DNA of 64,000 nt, taken from contig NZ_SLWR01000008.1 of NCBI RefSeq assembly GCF_004345665.1, positions 124,001 to 188,000 on the forward strand, in the 5' to 3' direction. How positions within the stretch are numbered: position 1 is the stretch's first letter; each line of letters begins with the position of its first letter. A model generated the notes under the pieces. It was given only the letters and a program-made list of their open reading frames with translations, made no database searches and had not been told where the DNA came from. The position numbers were made by a program, and so were the translations under genes. This document shows, piece by piece, positions 34,143 through 41,014 of this stretch. The stretch is from Kribbella antiqua. Its GTDB lineage: Bacteria > Actinomycetota > Actinomycetes > Propionibacteriales > Kribbellaceae.

Positions 34143-34868
34143 ATGCCGGAGACGTTGCAAGAGCGGGTCGCCCGCCTGATCCGTGACTCGCTGGGCGAGC
34201 CCGGTTCAGCCTTGCCCAGCGAGGCGGAACTCGTGGATCGCTACGGCGCGAGCCGCAACACGGTCCGTGCCGCACTGGCCGCGCTGGAGGCCGAAGGGCT
34301 GATCACGAGCAGCCAGGGAAGGACCCGCCGCGTCCGTCAGATCCACCGCTGGGAGTGGAAGATGGCGGAGTGGGAGAGAGCCCACAACAACGACGGCGAC
34401 GCCTGGGCGAACACCATCAAGGCTCAGGGCGGGATACCAAAGAACGACCTCAGCATCCTCACGATCCAGGCACCGGCCGAGGTAGCCAAGGCGCTACAGA
34501 TCCCCGAGGGAACCCCGATCCAGGCGCGTAATCGCCTCCGGTGGGTCAACGACGAACCTCACCAGCTAAGTGACTCGTACTTCCCGCCCTTCGTGACCGA
34601 CGGAAACGAGCTGTTCTGGAACCCCAGCGACCTCGGCGTCCAGGGCGGCCTGCTCGCCGCGACCGGACACAAGCAGGCGCGCTGGCACGACACCCTCACA
34701 GCCCGGATGCCCAGCACGGAAGAATCCCAGCGCCTGATGATGGCCCCGGGCACCCCATTACTCGTTCACACCCGCGTCGGCTACGACGCCGAAGGCCGTC
34801 CGGTGCGCTACATGGTGACGCGCATGGCGGCCGACCGCGTCGAGGTCTCGTACGACCTGGACGCCTGA
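34143..34868 (+). CDS. GntR/HutC-family repressor of the AICE (KorSA-like)
   Basis: 241 residues from ATG 34143 (gagaggac upstream). The N-terminal GntR winged helix has LPSEAELVDRYGASRNTVRAAL and EGLITSSQGRTRRV; the C-terminal UTRA domain has LQIPEGTPIQARNRLRWV and PGTPLLVHTRVGYDAEGRPVRYM. It probably represses the divergent transfer operon and itself through the three palindromes upstream. The stop overlaps the next ATG (TGATG), tying it to the acetyltransferase gene. Confidence 0.92.
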   Translation: MPETLQERVARLIRDSLGEPGSALPSEAELVDRYGASRNTVRAALAALEAEGLITSSQGRTRRVRQIHRWEWKMAEWERAHNNDGDAWANTIKAQGGIPKNDLSILTIQAPAEVAKALQIPEGTPIQARNRLRWVNDEPHQLSDSYFPPFVTDGNELFWNPSDLGVQGGLLAATGHKQARWHDTLTARMPSTEESQRLMMAPGTPLLVHTRVGYDAEGRPVRYMVTRMAADRVEVSYDLDA

Positions 34869-35362
34869 TGCTGATCACACTTGACGAATCACACCGCCAG
34901 CTCGTCCATCGCGTCCGCGATGAGGCGGGCGAATGGCTGGCAACCAAGGACACCGACCAATATCGCGGCGGTCTCGACATGGCCAAGGTCCACGCCAATA
35001 TCGATCGCGACTTCGACAACTACCCGTTCGTTGGATGGGAGGTTGACGGTGAGGTTGTCGCGATGATGGCTCTAATTGATCCGGAGTCCGACTTCTGGTC
35101 ACCTGAGGAGTTGGCTCAGCCGCAGATCTACATCAGCCGGTTCTTCGTCGTTGAACACGGCAAGGGGTACGGCGACGCCCTCCTGAGGGCGGTCGAGGAT
35201 CTGGCGCGCGAACAGGGAAAATCCTGGGTCCGCATGAACGTCTGGAGCACGAATACCAAGCTGCATGACTACTACCTGAAGCGTGGTTACGACCATATAC
35301 GAACCTGTCAGGTTCCCGGCCGGATGAGTGGCGCACTCTTCCAAAAGCGGATTATCACGTAA
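34868..35362 (+). CDS. GNAT-family N-acetyltransferase on the AICE
   Basis: 164 residues, coupled to the repressor by a 1-bp overlap. GNAT core: FVGWEVDGEVVAMMALIDPE, then QPQIYISRFFVVEHGKGYGDALLRAVEDLA, with the acetyl-CoA loop around VVEHGKGYGDAL, and WSTNTKLHDYYLKRGYDHIRT, the usual N...YxxxGF end. Several AICEs carry such a gene here; substrate unknown. It may modify the repressor or a host target. Confidence 0.85.
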   Translation: MLITLDESHRQLVHRVRDEAGEWLATKDTDQYRGGLDMAKVHANIDRDFDNYPFVGWEVDGEVVAMMALIDPESDFWSPEELAQPQIYISRFFVVEHGKGYGDALLRAVEDLAREQGKSWVRMNVWSTNTKLHDYYLKRGYDHIRTCQVPGRMSGALFQKRIIT

Positions 35363-35395
35363 GCGCTGGCGCTTGCACTAGAGCCTTCGGACCCC

Positions 35396-35455
35396 TTCGC
35401 GGTCGCCGACCACCTCAGCGGCTTGGTCTGGCGCCGGTGGAAGACCTATGGTCAT
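35396..35455 (-). pseudogene. Remnant of a second tra (FtsK-like) gene
   Basis: This 60-bp stretch aligns with 31361-31420 inside tra, same orientation, about 45 of 60 bases equal by hand. On the minus strand it reads PDQAAEVVGDREGVRRL, matching RQIKAAEAVGDREELKEW at tra residues 129-146. The rest of 35363-35716 (354 bp) has no gene that I can support, so it seems a scar of an older element or a recombination joint where the cargo begins. Confidence 0.6.
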
Positions 35456-35716
35456 CCGCTGACGTGGGTCAGCGCTCAGTGAGGTGCCCCTCTGTGGCGC
35501 TCGGTCCCTGGCCGCACACCTCCTGTCGCATGGACCCATCGGCAAGCCCGTCGTGAATCGGCGACGTACGAACACGCCCAGCGGCTACATGGCAACCTGA
35601 TGACGCTGCTTCCGTCACTGGCCGTGCGCTGAGACACTCCTTACAGGTAGCAGCACCCATGGCATCATGGGCAGGCGAGCGCTACCGGTGTCAGAGCGAC
35701 AATGAGGTGGAGACGA

Positions 35717-36442
35717 ATGTCCACGGTGCCACTGAGTCACGATGAGTTGGCTCTTGTTGTGAAGGGGCACTTCAATCCTGCCATATTTTCGCCGGCTTGG
35801 CTCTCAAAAGTCGAGTTGATTGGACCAGGGGAATACGAAGACTCTGAAGTCCAGGTGATTTCGCCCGCCGTTGCCAAGTTCCAGTGTGGCTGGTTGGAGT
35901 GCACTGTCACGCAAGACACGTTGCAGCTAAGCACAACGGAGGAGGCTGAGTTTGAGCGAACCCGGGATGCGGCTGCCGGCGTTCTGCGCATACTCGATCA
36001 GACCCCTATCGCGGCACTGGGTATCAATCGGTTTGTGCATTTTCCTGCTGGTTCTCTGGAGCAGTGGCACAGCATCGGGGACACGCTCGTCCCGAAAGAT
36101 AACTGGAGTGGCGTTCTGACCCTCCCTGGTCTGCTGAATCTAACGCTTTATGGCGTTCGGCCAGACAGGTATGCCGGTAAGGTTCAAGTGATAGTTGAGC
36201 CATCCGAGTCGGTTCAATATGGTGTCAAGGTCACGCATAATGATCACTACGATCTAAGGCTTGTCGAGAGTCAGCCTGTCGATAGGGAAAGTGCGGCGAG
36301 AATGAATTATGAGGGAACTGGGGTTCCCTCATCGGACAGAATTCCGCTTGCTCTTGAGATCCTGCGTGATGATTTCCAATCTGCGATTAAGCGGTCGAAT
36401 CAAATGGTGAATCATTTGTTTAAGGTGGGGGGGATTTCATGA
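35717..36442 (+). CDS. Unknown cargo protein A of the MBL cassette
   Basis: 241 residues from ATG 35717 (gaggtggagac upstream). No membrane segment, no recognised domain. Predicted mixed alpha/beta: a helical N-terminus (LSHDELALVVKGHFNP), strands in VELIGPGEYEDSEVQVI and FQCGWLECTVTQDTLQLST, then ALGINRFVHFPA and LLNLTLYGVRPDRYAGKVQVIVEP, closing with the helix EILRDDFQSAIKRSNQMVNHLF. The GINRF plus long strand layout vaguely recalls the TIGR04255 group, a weak impression. Codon use is A/T-richer than the AICE backbone. Overlaps gene B by ATGA. Confidence 0.8.
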   Translation: MSTVPLSHDELALVVKGHFNPAIFSPAWLSKVELIGPGEYEDSEVQVISPAVAKFQCGWLECTVTQDTLQLSTTEEAEFERTRDAAAGVLRILDQTPIAALGINRFVHFPAGSLEQWHSIGDTLVPKDNWSGVLTLPGLLNLTLYGVRPDRYAGKVQVIVEPSESVQYGVKVTHNDHYDLRLVESQPVDRESAARMNYEGTGVPSSDRIPLALEILRDDFQSAIKRSNQMVNHLFKVGGIS

Positions 36443-37146
36443 CGGTGTCTGGCGAGGGGACTGTGGACATAGATGCCCCAAGTTCGCCCACGCTTCCAGA
36501 TTTCGCTTCGCTCTTTAATCGTGCGCCGCTTGGGCCTGCACATTTTACGGCTGGGGTGCCTGTTCCTAGGGCGACCATGCCGCCAATTGGTCGTAACTTT
36601 TCAAGCGTGCTGCGTTCACGCACCTTCCGTTTCCCCTCAGGTGATTCCGATCAACTGATGGCCGAGTCCTCGCGAATCCTCCACGATCACTTGATAGGTC
36701 GAGTCCATCCAGATGTAGGGCCCCTCTCGACGTACTTGGATGCGATTCGTTTCGCCTCAGGCGCGCCATTGCGGTCGTTGAGCGAGGGGCCTAGCCAGGC
36801 GCCGCCGAAGCCCGCCGATGTGGTTGTGAGTGGAATGGAGAAATGGGAGGGCAGGGTTGTTGAAGTTGAGGACGACTATTTCACTGCAGAAATTACCCCA
36901 CTCAGCAGTGAAGGCTCTGCTGTATACGCGGATTTTTCGACCGAGTTGCTCTATCCAGAGGTCGTGGTGCCGGGCGACGTTGTCTATGTGACGGTGCGCA
37001 CTGTGAATCACGGCAGGGGTTATGGCGTGAGCAGGACCTCATCGGTCCGGCTGCGGAGGCTCGGGGTTTGGACAACCGAGGAGGTCGAGCAGATCAAGGC
37101 CCGCGGTAGGCAGAGGTTTGAGGACGTTGCGGACTACATCGAATAG
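36439..37146 (+). CDS. Unknown cargo protein B of the MBL cassette
   Basis: 235 residues. The first 120 are loosely structured, with Pro-rich parts and LMAESSRILHDHLIGRVHPD. The C-terminal 100 residues look like a small beta barrel: WEGRVVEVEDDYFTAEITPL, AVYADFSTELLYPEVVVPGDVVYVTV, VSRTSSVRLRRLGVWTTEEVEQ. That part could be an OB- or SH3-like nucleic-acid or protein-binding fold. No catalytic motif seen. Start overlaps gene A by 4 bp and its end overlaps gene C by 29 bp, so all three are made together. Confidence 0.8.
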   Translation: MTVSGEGTVDIDAPSSPTLPDFASLFNRAPLGPAHFTAGVPVPRATMPPIGRNFSSVLRSRTFRFPSGDSDQLMAESSRILHDHLIGRVHPDVGPLSTYLDAIRFASGAPLRSLSEGPSQAPPKPADVVVSGMEKWEGRVVEVEDDYFTAEITPLSSEGSAVYADFSTELLYPEVVVPGDVVYVTVRTVNHGRGYGVSRTSSVRLRRLGVWTTEEVEQIKARGRQRFEDVADYIE

Positions 37147-38260
37147 CGCGCAAACTGCCGGTCCGCCGGCCGGCGATGTGATAGAGGTCTCCATATTTGG
37201 TCCCGGGAAAGGTGAGTCAATCCTCATTCACCTTGGGAATGGTGATTGGGTCATTGTCGACTCCTGTGTTAATCAGACCGATAACACTCATCCTGTGCTG
37301 GATTACCTGGACCGTCTCGGTGTCGACGTTTCAACTCAATTGAAGCTCGTAGTCGGAACGCATGCCCATGACGACCATATCGCTGGACTTTCTCAGGTCT
37401 ATACGAGGGCGTCTTCGGCCCAGTTCGTTATGTCGGCCGCCGCTACCTCTGAGGAATTTTTCGCGCAAGTTGAGGCGGATGAATCGATCGAGCGGGAGAT
37501 CCGGCCGAAAATTAGGAGCGAGTATCGAGCCATTTTGGATGAGGCCAAACGGCGCGGGGCGATCAGGAATAATCCGAGACCGATACTGAAGGCATATGAA
37601 CAACGGCCACTTTGGCAGCGAAGTGCGCGCGATGACCTGCCGGGTGTAGCAATAACCGCTTTATCTCCATCTGATGAAGCCATTGATCGCGCCCAACTCA
37701 AGTTGGCTGAAGGTACAGCGAAGGTCGAGAGCCGGCGTAGGCTTTCGGCGGCCGACCCGAATGAAATGGCAGTGGCTATCTGGGTTGAAGTCGGTGACCA
37801 CGCGATTCTGTTGGGATCTGATCTACTGAACGGACCCTCGCGCTGCGGGTGGAGTGCGGTGCTGTCCAGCATTACGACGGACGCGCGAGCATCGGTGTTC
37901 AAGGTCGCACATCACGGCTCTCCAAACGCTCATCACCCGAGCGTGTGGTCCGACCTGCTCGATCCCGATGTAGTTGCGCTACTCGCTCCCTACAGAGGTG
38001 GCAGAACTCCCCGGCCGGCGCCTAGCGATATTTCCAGAATCTTGACCCTGACTGACAATGCCTACATTTCTGCGACCCCGACGAAGCCAGAATCCGCCGC
38101 TACCAGACGGGTTGCAGCGCACCTGAAAGGACTGGCGACGTCGGTGCGTGACCCTTGGGCGACAGTTGGGCAGGTGCGTGCACGGATGCAATTCGAAGCA
38201 TCTGTATGGGATGTGGAAACGGTCCGCCCGGCCCGGCATCTGTCGCAGGTTAGCCGCTAG
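37118..38260 (+). CDS. MBL-fold metallo-hydrolase, cargo protein C (ComEC-like C domain)
   Basis: 380 residues from TTG 37118 (aggcagagg upstream; TTG 37127 is an alternative). The MBL core has THAHDDH with H82, H84, D86 and H87, D235 in LLGSDL, and the HHGS signature at 265-268 (FKVAHHGSPNAHHP). GPGKGESILIHLGNGDWVIVDSC is the first strand pair of ComEC/Rec2-type MBL domains, which act on DNA or phosphodiesters. There are no membrane segments, so it is a free cytoplasmic enzyme. A helical insert (about 105-175) lies between the metal motifs and may contact proteins A and B. It probably is the effector of the cassette. Confidence 0.88.
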   Translation: MRTLRTTSNSAQTAGPPAGDVIEVSIFGPGKGESILIHLGNGDWVIVDSCVNQTDNTHPVLDYLDRLGVDVSTQLKLVVGTHAHDDHIAGLSQVYTRASSAQFVMSAAATSEEFFAQVEADESIEREIRPKIRSEYRAILDEAKRRGAIRNNPRPILKAYEQRPLWQRSARDDLPGVAITALSPSDEAIDRAQLKLAEGTAKVESRRRLSAADPNEMAVAIWVEVGDHAILLGSDLLNGPSRCGWSAVLSSITTDARASVFKVAHHGSPNAHHPSVWSDLLDPDVVALLAPYRGGRTPRPAPSDISRILTLTDNAYISATPTKPESAATRRVAAHLKGLATSVRDPWATVGQVRARMQFEASVWDVETVRPARHLSQVSR

Positions 38261-38269
38261 AAACCCAGA

Positions 38270-39151
38270 TCAGCCTCTATGGTGCTCACGGTGGTAACGA
38301 AGGTGTTCTGTGTCAATCGTGTGGCGCCGATGAACAGTCAGACGAATAGGTCCGGCTGGTCGCGTGACTGTTAGGTCGTCACCGACAGAAATCATGCCAA
38401 AGTCGAACAACACATGGCAATTAGGGCACAGGCACAGAATGTTCTCTGGAACGTCAGGTCCGTCGTGTGGCCGACCGAGGGGTCGAATGTGGGCTGCTTC
38501 TGAGTAGCCTCTGCCGCGGACAGTGAGCCGCAGGCCGCAGAACTGGCAAGTGTGGTCGTGCAGGTCCTTGACGTGTTCTGCGACGGCGCTGGAGCGCACG
38601 ACGCGTTGCACGGTGGAACTGCGTCGACCGGGCCTTTCCGTGCCTGTTGGGGCGTCCCTGTCGGCATCGGACCCAGGTTCGGCGGGCAGCTCGGCGGTCA
38701 ACTTGACCAAGCGGTATCGGCAGATACGGAAACCGCTCCTACCTATCTGAGTCCACCAGCTCTCGACTCGGAACAAGCCATCGTAGCGATAGCCGGCCGA
38801 GGGAGCGTGAGGCGAGCTGTGCGGGCCACGAACCACCCTCACCGGTGCTCCAGTTAGGGAGCTGGTGACCAACGCCGCGTTGCCGCGAGCATCGAGGGAC
38901 TGGTCTGCGACCTGGCGACGAGTACCCGGGTCGTTTCCTCCGTGACCGGTGTAGATGATGAAGTCGCCATGGTCCTCGTCATCTTCGTAGCCACCAGATA
39001 CAACCACGGATTCGGCGCCGGCTGCAGCCGTGCCGACGATGCCGGCCTGCCCTTGGCGATGTACCCCCGCGGCGTAGGCCGCCTCTCGCGACGGAAACAT
39101 GGTCCCCACGGGCACACCCGGAACATGCCCAAACAGTCTCTGAGTCGCCAT
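38270..39151 (-). CDS. SRA (YDG)-HNH modification-dependent restriction endonuclease (type IV)
   Basis: 293 residues from ATG 39151; ATG 39163 or 39253 are also open. SRA/YDG domain at the N-terminus: FGHVPGVPVGTMFPSREAAY, GGYEDDEDHGDFIIYTGHGG, ADQSLDARGNAALVTS, then RVVRGPHS and YRYDGLFRV. The C-terminal HNH nuclease: HTCQFCGLRL, YSEAAHIRPLGRPHDG, NILCLCPNCHVLFDFGMI, with CxxC pairs and HNH residues in place. SRA-HNH fusions cut DNA carrying 5-methyl- or hydroxymethyl-cytosine. Its 3' end faces the MBL cassette with 9 bp between stops. Confidence 0.93.
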   Translation of the reverse strand: MATQRLFGHVPGVPVGTMFPSREAAYAAGVHRQGQAGIVGTAAAGAESVVVSGGYEDDEDHGDFIIYTGHGGNDPGTRRQVADQSLDARGNAALVTSSLTGAPVRVVRGPHSSPHAPSAGYRYDGLFRVESWWTQIGRSGFRICRYRLVKLTAELPAEPGSDADRDAPTGTERPGRRSSTVQRVVRSSAVAEHVKDLHDHTCQFCGLRLTVRGRGYSEAAHIRPLGRPHDGPDVPENILCLCPNCHVLFDFGMISVGDDLTVTRPAGPIRLTVHRRHTIDTEHLRYHREHHRG

Positions 39152-39463
39152 GCTGTGAATCATGCCGGAGACGATCGACAGTTCGCTTCCCTGATGGCGT
39201 CTGCTCGAGCCTCGACGCGGAAATGGTGCGGAAGTTTGGTCATTGGCCAGCATCTCCGCAGGTCAGGGCGATTCAGACACCCCTCCGTAAATCTGTCGGC
39301 GTGTGCCAACGCAGGTTCGCACCCCTGCGCTGGCCAGAAGCCCAGCTTCCGTCTTAGCCGACAGGAACGACGTGCTGACGTCGCGCGTCCAATGTGGTCG
39401 AAGGCTCTCGCTATGGACCTTCTGGCCAGTTCGTTCGTTGGGGATCAAGGAGGTCGGCTCAGC

Positions 39464-39925
39464 ATGAGGGCGGTAGGGGTGCGGGCGCGGACGGCGGTTG
39501 GCGCATTGACCAGGTCGAGGCCGCGACGAAGTGTCAGTCAGGTAGCCGGTCGCCGGCGCCATGCAGCAGTCCATGCAGAAGGTCGCTCGGCAGAGCCTCG
39601 TCGACTGGCGGCAATCGAGAGGGCAGGTCTGTGGGCCGCCGTTGTGTCAACTGTGATCTCGGCGGTAGCGCTCACCTATACGGGACTTGCTTACCGAGAT
39701 CAACTGGAAACGAATGCCCAGCAACAACGAGCGATTGCTCAGCAGGAACGAACGATTGAACTTCAGGCAGCCGCGCTCAACTCGCAACGGCAATCGATGC
39801 AGCTTGAGCTGGATGCAGCCAAGGTGCAACGCGCGACCCTCGCAGTTCAACTCCGCATCGCTCAGGAGCAGTTGGCCGCGTCGCGCCGGAGGAATGCCGA
39901 CTCGCCCGCTCGTGAGCAGGGATAG
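39464..39925 (+). CDS. Membrane-anchored coiled-coil protein
   Basis: 153 residues from ATG 39464, which has an excellent site (aggagg, 9 nt upstream); longer upstream frames run through the restriction gene's promoter and are unsupported. A basic Arg-rich N-terminus, one membrane helix (LWAAVVSTVISAVALTYTGLAY), then about 75 residues of heptad-rich coiled coil (TNAQQQRAIAQQERTIELQAAALNSQ...). No enzymatic domain seen. The layout resembles small membrane adaptors found near defence genes, but no family is recognised. 39152-39463 upstream (312 bp) holds only the divergent promoters. Confidence 0.7.
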   Translation: MRAVGVRARTAVGALTRSRPRRSVSQVAGRRRHAAVHAEGRSAEPRRLAAIERAGLWAAVVSTVISAVALTYTGLAYRDQLETNAQQQRAIAQQERTIELQAAALNSQRQSMQLELDAAKVQRATLAVQLRIAQEQLAASRRRNADSPAREQG

Positions 39926-40018
39926 GCGCGTCCCGATGTAGTACCCGAACGGGGTGACAATGAGCTGTGGGGGCGAAGTACCCATCTCCCAAGAAGGCAA
40001 GGCGGGGCGGTCGGGACA

Positions 40019-40414
40019 TTGGCGAAGGCGGCGAAGGCTCAGGCTAGGAGTAGGCATCTCGAGCGGTGGCAGACGTTGTTAGCCGCGGCCATCGCCGCGC
40101 TTGCGAGCGTCGTGGTTGCCTTCATTGGATTCGCAGGTCAAGACGGCCAACCGCCAGGTGCGCCGACAACGACCGGATCCACCTTGAGCACGTCTGTGCC
40201 CACGCCGACAGAACCTACATCGAGCACGTTCACCCTGGGCCTGGCCGAGATTGCTATCACTTCCTGGTCCGAACGCCCGATGCCACCGCCGCCTGGCCGG
40301 CGGTATGTGTTCACCGGTATCGCACGAAACCTCCCTGGCGAGAATTCCTCGATCTTTGTTGTTGCTAGGCGGTCGCCCTCGGAGTCCGATGCGATGCGAG
40401 TACCGGACCTGTGA
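40019..40414 (+). CDS. Membrane-anchored protein, 5' part of a split gene
   Basis: 131 residues from TTG 40019. One membrane helix (LLAAAIAALASVVVAFIGFAG), a Thr/Ser/Pro linker, then a beta-rich start ITSWSERPMPPPPGRRYVFTGIARNLPGENSSIFVVARRSP. The frame ends with TGA at 40412-40414, where the next frame begins (GTGA). The pair reads like one extracytoplasmic domain broken by a frameshift, since VFTGIAR...IFVVAR continues naturally into WLVSPKAATGKDGRWTVRW. Confidence 0.6.
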   Translation: MAKAAKAQARSRHLERWQTLLAAAIAALASVVVAFIGFAGQDGQPPGAPTTTGSTLSTSVPTPTEPTSSTFTLGLAEIAITSWSERPMPPPPGRRYVFTGIARNLPGENSSIFVVARRSPSESDAMRVPDL

Positions 40415-40782
40415 GTGAAGCGTGGTTGGTCTCGCCGAAGGCCGCGACGGGAAAGGACGGGAGGTGGACTGTCCGCTGGGACCTACCTACCCCGCCCGCG
40501 GAGGCGCAGTGGATCGCCGTGGTGTGGCTCGCGGTGCCCAATTCGTGCTCCCCGGGACGCGCCTGTGGCGGGGATCCATACGAGGAACTCCAAACTAGGG
40601 GCCCGCAGGCATCAGACGTGCCGGGCCGTCGCCACAGCACCACCCGGCGCCCGTCGAGCACCGTAATCGGCGGCACGGAACCGCCAATACAAGGAAACCC
40701 ATGGGCATGGACGAGGTCGATCCGTGACCGGATCTGTGACCGAGATGTCCTGACAGGTGGTCGATCGGATCGCTACGGATGA
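40411..40782 (+). CDS. 3' part of the split membrane-anchored protein gene
   Basis: 123 residues from GTG 40411. WLVSPKAATGKDGRWTVRWDLPTPP, QWIAVVWLAV, NSCSPGRACGGDPYEELQTRGPQASD: a Cys-containing extracytoplasmic-type domain that lacks its own signal or anchor, which the upstream frame supplies. Either translational coupling makes two parts, or the gene is decayed. It ends inside the right recombination zone, 78 bp before attR. Confidence 0.5.
   Translation: MSEAWLVSPKAATGKDGRWTVRWDLPTPPAEAQWIAVVWLAVPNSCSPGRACGGDPYEELQTRGPQASDVPGRRHSTTRRPSSTVIGGTEPPIQGNPWAWTRSIRDRICDRDVLTGGRSDRYG
40724..40741. promoter_or_regulatory. Candidate recombinase arm site, right end
   Basis: GTGACCGGATCTGTGACC, 17 of 18 identical to 24193-24210 and in the same direction. 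It lies 120 bp inside attR. In the excised circle both would flank attP at similar distances. Confidence 0.4.
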
Positions 40783-40860
40783 GACGGTTGAGACCGGCCC
40801 GCAGGCGGGCAGCGTCGTCACTTGGCACCAGGTGAGGTCGATGAGACAGCGTCAGGGCTA

Positions 40861-40921
40861 CTCATAACCCAGAGGTCGCAGGTTCAAATCCTGCCCCCGC
40901 TACGAAAGAAGGCCCGGACCA
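40861..40921 (+). repeat. attR: right 61-bp direct repeat with truncated tRNA
   Basis: Perfect copy of 23996-24056. It carries the 3' 42 nt of the initiator tRNA from the anticodon loop on, without the D-arm side, so it is not a working tRNA. Sequence left of it (gtcagggcta) is element DNA; sequence to the right continues the chromosome. Confidence 0.95.
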
Positions 40922-40937
40922 TCAGGTCCGGGCCTTC
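40908..40937 (+). terminator. Copy of the tRNA terminator at attR
   Basis: GAAGGCCCGGACC / GGTCCGGGCCTTC, 13 bp, loop ATCA, followed by gttttgct. This is probably the original chromosomal terminator of the tRNA; the left copy came with the element. Confidence 0.85.
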
Positions 40938-41014
40938 GTTTTGCTCTGTGAGCTCTGAACTGCGGTTTCGTGCTTCAGCCCCGGTTGGGGCGTGGCCTGT
41001 GTCATATTCGTGGC

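Larger units (their letters stand above)
24057..40921. mobile_element. Actinomycete integrative and conjugative element (AICE), 16.9 kb
   Basis: Bounded by the 61-bp repeats at 23996-24056 and 40861-40921. Gene order from the left: integrase, excisionase, DUF3987 helicase-like, prim-pol, RRQRL protein, small proteins, FtsK/TraB translocase, Spd-like membrane proteins, all on the minus strand; then divergent GntR/UTRA repressor and GNAT gene; then cargo. This is the standard AICE plan: rolling-circle-independent replication by prim-pol, transfer as double-stranded DNA by one FtsK-like protein, and a KorSA-type repressor. The right-hand cargo has visibly more A+T than both the chromosome and the backbone. 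All essential modules look intact, so mobility is plausible. Confidence 0.95.

Noticed and set aside
39290..39345. tRNA-like T-arm followed by cca (cgcaggttcgcacccctgcg...ggcca)
   Set aside because: The T-stem needs an 8-nt loop and there is no cloverleaf: no anticodon or D-arm can be formed upstream.
38942..39463. N-terminal extension of the coiled-coil gene across the restriction gene promoter
   Set aside because: ATG 39464 has an ideal ribosome binding site; the extension overlaps the SRA domain antisense and has no domain.
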